Positions 1 to 5,894 of a stretch of 7,207 nt of DNA are shown here, in pieces. Origin of the DNA: Acidobacteriaceae bacterium (GTDB taxonomy: Bacteria > Acidobacteriota > Terriglobia > Terriglobales > Acidobacteriaceae); the NCBI GenBank assembly GCA_027307295.1, contig DAHUXF010000141.1, positions 1 through 7,207 of the forward strand, written 5' to 3'. Under the pieces are notes generated by a model. That model saw only the letters and a list, made by a program, of their open reading frames with translations. It made no database searches and was not told the origin of the DNA. How positions within the stretch are numbered: the first letter of the stretch is position 1; each line of letters begins with the position of its first letter. Made by a program: the position numbers and the translations under genes.

Positions 1-10
1 TTGATCAATA

Positions 11-38
11 TTGATAATCTGTATGTTTTAACCATAAA
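11..38 (+). promoter_or_regulatory. Possible sigma70-type promoter for the PstS-like gene
   Basis: TTGATA (11-16) is followed after 16 bases by CATAAA (33-38), an acceptable -35/-10 pair. If used, it would give a leader of about 255 bases before the ATG at 302, long enough for RNA-level control. The region is AT-rich, so chance matches are easy. I could not recognise a Pho box. A 12-base perfect palindrome, ATCAATATTGAT (4-15), overlaps the proposed -35 and could be an operator. Confidence 0.35.
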
Positions 39-67
39 TTCTTTCAAATCCGCACTTGCTCCTGATA

Positions 68-91
68 TTTGCCATAAAAATCTTTGGCAAA
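68..91. repeat. Inverted repeat TTTGCCA-N10-TGGCAAA in PstS leader
   Basis: The arms TTTGCCA (68-74) and TGGCAAA (85-91) are perfectly complementary over seven bases around a ten-base AT-rich loop. No T-run follows on either strand, so it does not look like a terminator. It could be a binding site for a dimeric regulator or a leader hairpin. Its role is unknown. Confidence 0.4.
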
Positions 92-121
92 AATGGGCTT
101 TCCTGACAATTTCGATAAAAA

Positions 122-148
122 AGTAACGCACCTGTTACTAGAGTTACG
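122..148. repeat. Inverted repeat AGTAAC-N6-GTTACT in PstS leader
   Basis: AGTAAC (122-127) and GTTACT (134-139) form a perfect six-base inverted repeat with a six-base spacer. A further GTTAC copy lies at 143-147. The geometry fits a dimeric regulator site. The same half-site words recur with wider spacing at 5444-5489. No regulator is identified. Confidence 0.35.
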
Positions 149-187
149 TTCCATCGCAACAATTCCATGCTTAGACTGGGGGCAACC

Positions 188-292
188 AGGGAGAAGACAG
201 TCCGCATTATTTTTTCTTCTCCTTTTGAAATTGTGCCAATTCAGCATTTGTGCCGATAACCAGGTTGCAGCGGAAAGTCCATAAGGGAGAAG
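188..292 (+). promoter_or_regulatory. Putative RNA switch controlling the PstS ribosome binding site
   Basis: The nine-base word AGGGAGAAG occurs twice, at 188-196 and at 284-292; the second copy is the purine-rich ribosome binding region of the PstS-like gene. Between them, the tract UCUUCUCCUUU (215-225) is complementary to both. It can form about ten pairs with 188-197 (eight Watson-Crick in a row plus one G-U and one A-U) or about ten pairs with 283-292. The two pairings exclude each other, so one state would bury the ribosome binding site and the other free it. This is visible complementarity only; no known riboswitch class was recognised and no ligand is proposed. Confidence 0.3.
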
Positions 293-301
293 TGTACCGC
301 C

Positions 302-1387
302 ATGTTTGAAATAACTAGCTGGCATGTGGTGGAGCCAGCGCAAAAATCCACGTCCAGTGGGCCACGGAGAAATAAAGCAATTGTACGGTGGCTCTTCCAG
401 GCCGGCATTTTCCTCATCGCTTTTATAAGCGGCGCTCAGGCAGCAAATCAGGACTTCGTTTTAGTTGGGGCCGGATCGAGTGTCCCTTTGCCGCTGTACA
501 ACAAGTGGGCTGACATTTATAACCAGAGCAACTCTCAAGTCCAGCTTCGTTACATGGCCATGGGCAACAGCGAAGGTCTTGTCCAGATTTCCCACGGCAT
601 CAGCGACTTTGGAGCAGGCGAAATACCGCTCACGGAAGAACAGAGACGCGACGGTAATCTTATTGAGTTGCCGGTGGTTCTGATTGGGATTGTTCCGGTC
701 TATAACCTGCCGGGAGTTCCGCAACTGCGGCTTTCAGGAGAAGTCCTGGCTGAAGTGTATCTGGGACATATCAAAAACTGGAACGATCCTGCAATCATAA
801 AACTCAACGCCGGAGCCTCCCTGCCCAACCTGCCGATTCGCGTTATTTACCGGCCAGGAGGCAAAGGAACCAATTACGTTTTTACAGATTTCCTTTCCAA
901 AGTCAGCATGAAGTTTCGTGAGCAGATTGGGCGGGGACCGTCGCCCAAATGGCCTGTGGGAGAGCCTGCGGAGCGGAGTTCTGACATGGCAGACAAGGTC
1001 AAGGCCCTGCCTGGGTCGCTGGGATACGTTGAACTGCAATATGCCTCTGACCAACTGCAATTTGCCAGCGTGCTGAATGCAGCAGGAAAATTTGTAAAAG
1101 CTACGCCGCAAACAATCGCGGCCGCCTGTGCCGCCGGGGAAGCCCCGAACTGGGACCGCATGGCCCCGTCATTGACGAACATGTCCGGCCCGGATTCTTA
1201 TCCAATCGTCAGCTTTTCGTGGATCTATCTCCGCTCCAACGCAGCCGACCGGGGACGCAGAAATGCGTTGGTTAAGTTGCTGTTGTGGGCATTCTCAGAT
1301 GGACAAAAAATCGCAATCAAAGAAGGATATTCCGAATTGCCAACGCCTCTTCAGGCCCGGGTAAGGGCAAAAATCAACGTGTTGTAA
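302..1387 (+). CDS. Divergent PstS-like phosphate/oxyanion-binding periplasmic protein
   Basis: This is a type-II periplasmic solute-binding protein of the PstS family, which normally captures phosphate for the PstCAB importer. After a long basic n-region, residues 29-47 form a hydrophobic signal segment ending in GAQA, a plausible signal peptidase I site near residue 47. The mature part begins with the family motif LVGAGSSVPLPLYNKWAD (54-71). It continues with DFGAGEIPLT (102-111), RPGGKGT (184-190), WPVG (217-220) and GSLGYVELQYA. The ligand loops depart from classical PstS: GASD-type aspartate appears as Glu (107), the RxDGSGT loop is RPGGKGT (Asp to Gly, Ser to Lys), and the GLGGKGN loop after WPVG is replaced by EPAERSSD. 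Phosphate specificity is therefore uncertain. No pstC, pstA, pstB or phoU is in the window. The ATG at 302 has AGGGAG about 12 bases upstream, a somewhat long spacing. Family assignment is firm; substrate is not. Confidence 0.88.
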   Translation: MFEITSWHVVEPAQKSTSSGPRRNKAIVRWLFQAGIFLIAFISGAQAANQDFVLVGAGSSVPLPLYNKWADIYNQSNSQVQLRYMAMGNSEGLVQISHGISDFGAGEIPLTEEQRRDGNLIELPVVLIGIVPVYNLPGVPQLRLSGEVLAEVYLGHIKNWNDPAIIKLNAGASLPNLPIRVIYRPGGKGTNYVFTDFLSKVSMKFREQIGRGPSPKWPVGEPAERSSDMADKVKALPGSLGYVELQYASDQLQFASVLNAAGKFVKATPQTIAAACAAGEAPNWDRMAPSLTNMSGPDSYPIVSFSWIYLRSNAADRGRRNALVKLLLWAFSDGQKIAIKEGYSELPTPLQARVRAKINVL

Positions 1388-1451
1388 GCGTTTCGGAAAG
1401 CAGCATTGCCGTTCAGGAGAAATTTGCAGCTCAGGGAAAAGGAGGAAGGAC

Positions 1452-1646
1452 TTGAATACAACAATTGTCGACAAGCAGGAAGTAAAGTCATCTGGTGCAG
1501 CAACTTCCGGGACCGGAAAGGGCTCGGAACAAATGCCAGGTGCAGCCTCAATGTTCCTGATGGAGCCAAAGCCTGCTTCTGCTGAGCCAGCGAATTGGTA
1601 CCGCAGTTGCCTGGATCTGGCGGCTGAGTTTCTGGCTCGAGGATAA
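1452..1646 (+). CDS. Small hypothetical protein (64 aa), TTG start
   Basis: This short reading frame starts with TTG preceded by a strong ribosome binding site (GGAGGAAGG at 1441-1449, with GGAGG six bases from the start), 64 bases after the PstS-like gene and on the same strand. The N-terminal half is low-complexity (Ser, Thr, Gly, Ala, Lys) and looks disordered. The C-terminal part, PANWYRSCLDLAAEFLARG, could form a short amphipathic helix with one cysteine. There is no signal peptide or membrane segment. I do not recognise a family. Codon choice resembles its neighbours. The close spacing and absence of an obvious terminator suggest co-transcription with the PstS-like gene. It could be a real small protein, a decayed remnant of a longer one, or chance. 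Confidence 0.5.
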   Translation: MNTTIVDKQEVKSSGAATSGTGKGSEQMPGAASMFLMEPKPASAEPANWYRSCLDLAAEFLARG

Positions 1647-1818
1647 AAGGATAAAGCACGGCACGCCCCTCCCCTGCCCTCCCCGTCGTTTTGCGTCGTA
1701 TCATTTGAGACAAACACGTCCTGCGATTTGATGTCCTGGATATTTCACCTTTAGAAAAATTCTACCGGGACAAATCAGCCATTCCCAAAACCCGCTACAA
1801 TGTCCGGGGAGAGTACAC

Positions 1819-2283
1819 ATGGCTAAAGGCAGGAAAGCAACAGCGCAGGAAGCACAACTGGTGCTGCAACTTTATGATCTCCGGCGCGATCCAGTGATGC
1901 GTACGGCAAGAAAATTCATTGTGTCAGAGTTCTGGCCGCAGAATTACGATGAATTCAAGTCTGTTCTGCTGGCCTATGGCTCAGAGCAGCATACCTGGCT
2001 GCGTCAGGTGTTGACCTATTGGGACATGGCGGCGGCATTGGTAGTACAGGGTGCATTAAGTGAGCAGCTGTTCTTTGAAACGAATAACGAACCGTATTTT
2101 CTATGGGCCAAGTTCGGGGCCTTCATGGCGCAGGCGCGCAAAGACCATGTTGACCAGGAGTTTGTGGTACGCCTGGAAAAATTAGTCTCCACGCCCCAGG
2201 CCAAAAAACGGGTCAAGAACCTGCTGGACCGGCTGGCGGCCCGTCGCGCGCAAGCAGCGGCTGCCGCGAAGGCTGGAAAGTAG
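1819..2283 (+). CDS. Conserved-looking hypothetical protein (154 aa)
   Basis: I do not recognise a named family. The protein is predicted soluble and mostly helical, without a signal peptide and without any cysteine. It has a basic start (MAKGRKATAQ) and an aromatic-rich core with W39, W60, W68 and W96 around EFWPQNYDEF (37-46), TWLRQVLTYWDMAAALV (59-75) and EPYFLWAKFG (91-100). A Lys/Arg/Ala-rich C-terminal helix (about 125-154) could bind nucleic acid or act as a coil; that is inference. The ATG has GGGGAGAG at 1806-1813, five bases upstream. TACAAT at 1796-1801 resembles a -10 box but would give a very short leader. The gene ends 20 bases before the cupin, so the two probably form one transcript. 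Confidence 0.8.
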   Translation: MAKGRKATAQEAQLVLQLYDLRRDPVMRTARKFIVSEFWPQNYDEFKSVLLAYGSEQHTWLRQVLTYWDMAAALVVQGALSEQLFFETNNEPYFLWAKFGAFMAQARKDHVDQEFVVRLEKLVSTPQAKKRVKNLLDRLAARRAQAAAAAKAGK

Positions 2284-2303
2284 CGAAGCGCGGAGAAAGC
2301 GCC

Positions 2304-2855
2304 ATGTTTGAGTTTGACCAGTTCGTGTCTGATTGCCGGGCCGCGCTGCGGGAAGATGCGCCGCAGCGGGCCGTGCGAGAGGTGGTGGCGCGTGCCGTAT
2401 CCACACCCGGAGCAGTGTTGCAGGCGCTGGGCGAACCACAGCGCGCGGAGATGCAGACGCTCTACCGGTCAGACGATCTCACGATCCTGAACGTGATCTG
2501 GGCGCCCTGGATGAACCTGCTGCCTCACAACCACCAGATGTGGGCCATCATTGGTCTCTATACCGGACGCGAAGACAATATCTTTTGGCGTCGCGTGCCC
2601 GGCAGCCATGGCCTGGTGGAAGCCGCCGGTGCGCGAGCGTTGCGAGAGAAGGACGCGGAGCCGCTGGGGCGCGACGTTATTCACTCCGTCAGCAATCCCA
2701 TCCCAAAATTGACCGGCGCTCTTCATGTTTACGGAGGAGATTTCTTTGGTGTTCCCCGCAGTGAATGGGACGCGGAAACTCTACTGGAGCAACAATGCAG
2801 CGGCGACAAAATGGCGCGGCGTTTTGAAGAAGCCAACGGGTTGCTAAAAAAATGA
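2304..2855 (+). CDS. Cysteine-dioxygenase-like cupin (predicted metal-dependent protein)
   Basis: This is a single-domain cupin resembling the cysteine dioxygenase / COG5553-type 'double-stranded beta-helix metal-dependent enzyme' group. The first metal motif is LLPHNHQMWAIIGLYTG (72-88), with H75 and H77 as likely ligands, and H127 in DVIHSVSNP is the likely third. These match the three-histidine site of thiol dioxygenases. A second conserved stretch, GALHVYGGDFF (138-148), carries H141 and Y143, matching the Ser-His-Tyr region of cysteine dioxygenase. The usual product would be a sulfinic acid from a thiol such as cysteine or 3-mercaptopropionate plus oxygen, but many COG5553-type members are uncharacterised, so the substrate is open. 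The start has GGAGA seven bases upstream and lies 20 bases after the preceding gene. Probably cytoplasmic. Confidence 0.8.
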   Translation: MFEFDQFVSDCRAALREDAPQRAVREVVARAVSTPGAVLQALGEPQRAEMQTLYRSDDLTILNVIWAPWMNLLPHNHQMWAIIGLYTGREDNIFWRRVPGSHGLVEAAGARALREKDAEPLGRDVIHSVSNPIPKLTGALHVYGGDFFGVPRSEWDAETLLEQQCSGDKMARRFEEANGLLKK

Positions 2856-3237
2856 GCTGCCTGAACAAACCTGTGGAGCTACGGACTGCGCAGCGCTAAA
2901 AAACAAACTTCTACCGTGGAAGCGCGAAGAATTTGCATAAAAAACTCTGGCTGGGCTGCCTCTGTTGGCTGGCCCTCGATTCGCGCTTTTCGCTTTGATT
3001 CGCAGCCAATCTCTGATCTGATCTGCGTTCATGCTAACCACCAGGGACACAAAGGAACGAAGAAAGAAAAACTTTGTCGCGTGATGTACGCAGATGGATG
3101 CCGAACCGGATTCTATTTTGGCAGAACTTTTCTAATCAGTGTGCAACCGTGTAAATCAGTGGTAGGCCTTTTGCTTCGGCGTTTCTCTGCGCAGATCTGC
3201 GGCGAAGAAAAGCGCAGCACTTTAGGAACAGCGTTAG
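2856..3237. other. Gene-free gap with degenerate repeat words
   Basis: No convincing coding region is seen. The stretch 3010-3207 is built from phrases resembling vestigial repeats: GATCTGATCTGCGTTCAT (3014-3031), ACCACCAGGGACACAAAGG (3037-3055), ACGCAGATGGATGCCGAA (3088-3105, which reads as an ATCTGCGT-type word on the other strand), AATCAGTG twice with a 20-base period (3134-3141 and 3154-3161), and GCGCAGATCTGCGGCGAAG (near 3189-3207). A plus-strand frame of 139 codons runs through it and into the ABC gene, but its composition is not protein-like. No clear terminator for the cupin gene was found; the ABC gene promoter must lie here or upstream. Confidence 0.55.
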
Positions 3238-4137
3238 ATGCCGAGTCTTCTCCAAGTCGAGCACTTGAATGTGAGTTTCGCCACCCAGAGCGGCGAAGTG
3301 GCTGCCGTGCGCGACGTAAGTTTCAGCATCCCTGAATCCGGCACGCTGGGACTGGTAGGCGAGTCCGGCTCGGGAAAGTCCGCTACTTCGCTGGCCATCA
3401 TGCGGCTCTTGCCGCCCCAGGCCAAAACTTCCGGCAAAGTAGTTTTCTCTGGGCAGGATCTACTGCAGCTACCGGATGAGCCCATGCGCCGCATGCGGGG
3501 CGAGCGCATCAGCATGATCTTCCAGGAGCCCATGACCGCCCTGAACCCGGTGATGCGTGTGGGGGATCAGGTAGCTGAAGCGGTGCTGGCCCATCAACGC
3601 ATCAGCAAATCCCAGGCCTGGGAGCGCACGGTGGACGCACTACGCGAGGTCGCCATACCTGAACCGGAGAAGCGTGCGCGGGATTATCCTCACCAGCTTT
3701 CCGGCGGCCAGCGGCAGCGTGTGATGATCGCCATGGCCCTGGTGAACAACCCGCAGCTTCTGATTGCCGATGAGCCGACCACGGCGCTGGATGTGACCAT
3801 CCAGGCGCAAATTCTGGAATTGCTGGCCAGCCTGCGGGAAAAGCACCGGCTGGCCATGCTGTTTATCTCGCACGATCTCGGCGTGGTCTCCCGCGTGGCC
3901 GATCAAGTTGCTGTCATGTATGCCGGTGAAATCGTGGAGATGGCCCCGGTGGCGCAGATATTTGCTGCTCCCACGCATAGCTATACGCGCGGACTTATCC
4001 GCGCCATTCCCACGCTCAAAACGGACCGCCATGTCCCGCTGGCGATGGTGGAAAAACAGGCGCGGCCTGCCGCCGCGTCTCCGTTGCGCGAGATCTCGCC
4101 GGGGCACTGGGCGCGCGTGGCTCCGTTGAGCAAGTAG
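3238..4137 (+). CDS. Oligopeptide/dipeptide-type ABC transporter ATP-binding protein
   Basis: This is a cytoplasmic ATPase subunit of a peptide/nickel-type ABC importer (DppD/OppD group), driving transport by ATP hydrolysis. It has Walker A GESGSGKS (41-48), Q-loop Q96 in IFQEPMTALNP, signature LSGGQRQR (154-161), Walker B LLIADE (174-179) followed by the DppD-type PTTALDVTIQAQIL, and switch H212 in FISHDLGVVSRVADQVAVMYAGEIVE. The tail begins like the family's oligopeptide C-terminal region (THSYTRGLIRAIPTL, 247-261). It is short, 299 residues against roughly 320-330, and lacks the cysteine-bearing segment; it contains no cysteine there. A stop codon (TAG) lies in frame directly before the ATG, fixing the start, with AGGAA about ten bases upstream. 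No permease, binding protein or second ATPase is in the window, so its partners must be encoded elsewhere. Confidence 0.92.
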   Translation: MPSLLQVEHLNVSFATQSGEVAAVRDVSFSIPESGTLGLVGESGSGKSATSLAIMRLLPPQAKTSGKVVFSGQDLLQLPDEPMRRMRGERISMIFQEPMTALNPVMRVGDQVAEAVLAHQRISKSQAWERTVDALREVAIPEPEKRARDYPHQLSGGQRQRVMIAMALVNNPQLLIADEPTTALDVTIQAQILELLASLREKHRLAMLFISHDLGVVSRVADQVAVMYAGEIVEMAPVAQIFAAPTHSYTRGLIRAIPTLKTDRHVPLAMVEKQARPAAASPLREISPGHWARVAPLSK

Positions 4138-4227
4138 CCCCTGAGCAAGCAACGCTTCGGCTAGTACCCCGCTGAGAATTGGTAAACTCATTCTGTGGCT
4201 TGAATCGCAAGGGGACCGCAGGAAACG

Positions 4228-4983
4228 TTGCGCTTACTTATCCTCTCTGACATACACGCGAACCTGGAGGCGCTGGAAGCCTGCATGGACGCTGCGCCTG
4301 ATCATGACCAGGTTTATAACCTGGGCGATATTGTGGGATATGGCGCAAACCCCAATGAGGTGGTGGCGCGCTCCCGTCAGCTGGGATCGGTGTTTGTTCG
4401 CGGCAACCATGACAAAGCCTGCTCCGGCTTAATCGACCTCATGGAGTTCAATCCCATTGCGGGCAAGGCGGCACTGTGGACGCGAGCCCAGCTCTTACCT
4501 GAACATCTGGAGTTTCTGCGTGCCTTGCCGCAAGGGCCGCTTCTGCCGCAGGCCAATCTGGAATTAGTGCACGGCTCTCCACGGGATGAAGATGAATACA
4601 TGCTGTTTGCCGGGGACGCATACCAGGTGCTGGCAGAGGCCGCAGTGCCCGTGATTTTCTTTGGACACACTCATGTGCAGCGCTGCTTTCTGCTGGAACT
4701 GGCCAGCGGCCAGGGCAAGTCGCTGCTGCCCGCCTACAAGTCAAGCAAAGGGAAACAGACGATCCGGTTTGATGTGAAGCCGGGAACGAATTACATGGTG
4801 AATCCCGGCTCGGTGGGCCAGCCGCGTGACGGTGATCCCCGCGCCGCGTTTCTGCTCTACGATACCGGTGAACAAACGATTACTTTTTATCGCGGTCAGT
4901 ATGACATTGAGCGCGCCCAGCAAAAAATTCTTTCCGCCGGACTGCCAGATAGGCTGGCATTCCGGCTGGCGGAGGGCCGTTGA
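4228..4983 (+). CDS. Calcineurin-like metallophosphoesterase (YfcE/MJ0936-type)
   Basis: This is a soluble binuclear-metal phosphoesterase of the Metallophos_2 type. The metal motifs are all present and in order: SDIHAN with D8 and H10, NLGDIVGYG with D34, RGNHDK with N60 and H61, VHGSPRDE with H115, and FGHTHVQ with H147 and H149. They are followed by the family's NPGSVGQPRDGDPRAAF stretch (192-208). Members act on phosphodiesters or nucleotides in the cytoplasm; the actual substrate cannot be read from sequence. The start is TTG, supported by AGGAAA just upstream and by the normal position of the first metal motif eight residues in. It overlaps the ribonuclease H gene by four bases (TTGA), implying translational coupling. 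A -10-like TAAACT lies at 4183-4188 with no good -35. Confidence 0.88.
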   Translation: MRLLILSDIHANLEALEACMDAAPDHDQVYNLGDIVGYGANPNEVVARSRQLGSVFVRGNHDKACSGLIDLMEFNPIAGKAALWTRAQLLPEHLEFLRALPQGPLLPQANLELVHGSPRDEDEYMLFAGDAYQVLAEAAVPVIFFGHTHVQRCFLLELASGQGKSLLPAYKSSKGKQTIRFDVKPGTNYMVNPGSVGQPRDGDPRAAFLLYDTGEQTITFYRGQYDIERAQQKILSAGLPDRLAFRLAEGR

Positions 4984-5441
4984 CCCAGAAATCGCTTTTT
5001 GAAACCACTGCGGCAAAGCCGGTGGCGGATGCCATTCGAGCTAACATTGACGGCGGCGCGCGCGGCAATCCCGGCCCCGCTGCGTATGGCGTGGTAGTGC
5101 GCAATGCGCGCGGTGAAGTCATTGCGGAGCTGTCAGAATATCTTGGCCTGCAGACCAATAACTTTGCCGAATATTCCGGACTGCTGGCGGTCCTGGAATA
5201 CGCTGTGCGGGAAAAACATCCTGCGCTCAAAGTCATCAGCGACTCTGAGCTCATGGTCAAACAAATGAAGGGCCAATACAAAGTAAAAAATCCCGGTCTG
5301 CTTGAGCTGTATACGCGGGCGCGGTCGCTGGTCCGCAAGCTGGAACATTTTTCCATTGAGCATGTGCTGCGGGCGCAGAACCGTGACGCTGATCATCTGG
5401 TGAACCAGGTGCTGGACAGCCGGACCAAAGGATCACGATGA
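4980..5441 (+). CDS. Ribonuclease HI-family protein
   Basis: This is a ribonuclease H fold protein that is expected to cut the RNA strand of RNA/DNA hybrids, such as R-loops or primer remnants. All four acidic active-site positions are present: D24 in NIDGGARGNPGPA, E64 in NNFAEYSGL, D88 in VISDSELMVKQ, and D138 in RAQNRDADHLVN. The 'single-domain, no basic handle' layout with KGQYKVKNPGLLELYTRA matches the short RHI subgroup (like YpdQ or archaeal RNases HI) more than E. coli RnhA. The first 20 residues precede the domain. The TTG start overlaps the preceding TGA stop and has GGAGG at 4971-4975, four bases upstream. It is probably co-expressed with the phosphoesterase, although a functional link is not established. 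Confidence 0.88.
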   Translation: MTQKSLFETTAAKPVADAIRANIDGGARGNPGPAAYGVVVRNARGEVIAELSEYLGLQTNNFAEYSGLLAVLEYAVREKHPALKVISDSELMVKQMKGQYKVKNPGLLELYTRARSLVRKLEHFSIEHVLRAQNRDADHLVNQVLDSRTKGSR

Positions 5442-5443
5442 AG

Positions 5444-5489
5444 CAGTAACATTTGTGGGCCGAGCACTTTTCGAAAAAGCGCGTTACTG
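5444..5489. repeat. Hairpin-forming inverted repeat after the RNase H gene
   Basis: CAGTAAC (5444-5450) and GTTACTG (5483-5489) are perfect seven-base complements, with a ten-base palindrome TTTTCGAAAA (5468-5477) inside. It starts two bases after the ribonuclease H stop codon. No T-run follows the outer arm, so it is not a classical intrinsic terminator, but it could protect the 3' end of the transcript or slow transcription. Confidence 0.4.
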
Positions 5490-5573
5490 TGTTCAACGGC
5501 GAGAAGCTATGCAATCTTACTAAGGTCGCCTGTAGTGGAGAACAACGCTAGAGCACTTGATTGCTCACATCTT

Positions 5574-5787
5574 TGTCATCCTGAGCGCCGGTCGAGCTGA
5601 GTGAAAGCGATGCGAGAACAAGTCGAAGGACCCCGAGGTGTTTTTGCTGCCATGTTGCTACAGGGCGTTCTACCGATGATTTTATTTTGTCTCGTGCGAA
5701 TACCTTGGTGCTGTGTGGTACAGCAAACATTCTCGCGGTCCTTCGACTGCGCCGTTTGCATACGCTCCGGCTTCGCTCAGGATGACA
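5574..5787. repeat. Palindromic intergenic repeat element (about 214 bp)
   Basis: The element begins with TGTCATCCTGAGCG (5574-5587) and ends with its exact complement CGCTCAGGATGACA (5774-5787). A second matched pair lies inward: AGTCGAAGGACC (5621-5632) and GGTCCTTCGACT (5737-5748). Weaker symmetry continues towards the centre (TTTGCTG-type words on both sides). The arms differ by about eight bases of insertion. It carries no gene and sits between convergent genes. Elements with these terminal words recur in Acidobacteriota-like genomes to my knowledge, so this is best read as a MITE- or REP-like repeat. The copy number in this genome cannot be seen here. Confidence 0.7.
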
Positions 5788-5841
5788 GAGGGTTAGGATT
5801 TCTCCTATAAGCCGGCCCATAAGGAACAGCTGCACACACTG

Positions 5842-5870
5842 AAAAGGCCAGCCCTGTAAAAAGGCCGGCC
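5842..5870 (-). terminator. Intrinsic terminator for the HU gene
   Basis: Read on the minus strand, GGCCGGCC pairs with GGCTGGCC (eight pairs, one G-U) around a nine-base loop and is followed by TTTT. It lies 25 bases beyond the HU stop codon. A small six-pair hairpin, TTCTGC-N3-GCAGAA (5879-5893), sits directly after the stop. On the plus strand the stem has no T-run, so it acts mainly on HU. A third GCCGGCCC word occurs at 5811-5818. Confidence 0.6.
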
Positions 5871-5894
5871 CGTTAAGTTTCTGCGGAGCAGAAG

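Noticed and set aside
190..226. Stem GGAGAAGA/TCTTCTCC followed by TTTT as an intrinsic terminator or attenuator
   Set aside because: The stem is only half GC, the loop is 17 bases and the T-run is short. Retained only as one arm of the possible RBS switch.
84..284. A 66-codon reading frame in the PstS leader
   Set aside because: No clear ribosome binding site, no recognisable protein features, and it lies in the AT-rich structured leader.
100..300. Cyclic-di-GMP (GEMM) or another known riboswitch in the PstS leader
   Set aside because: Fragments such as GGGGCAACCAGG look vaguely similar, but the conserved core order and paired elements are not present.
2916..3335. A 139-codon plus-strand reading frame before and into the ABC gene
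   Set aside because: It runs through repeat-like intergenic DNA, has a non-protein-like composition and overlaps about 100 bases of the well-supported ABC gene in another frame.
4127..4149. Direct repeat TGAGCAAG at 4127-4134 and 4142-4149 across the end of the ABC gene
   Set aside because: An eight-base duplication with a 15-base period is too short to imply a mechanism beyond slippage or chance.
1819..5441. The plus-strand genes 1819-5441 as one functional island or defence system
   Set aside because: The genes are split by gaps of 382 and 90 bases, belong to unrelated housekeeping families and show no shared hallmark of a defence or biosynthetic cluster.
5601..5810. A 69-codon frame within the convergent gap
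   Set aside because: It lies almost wholly inside the palindromic repeat element, and its opposite strand is equally open, so it is a by-product of the repeat.
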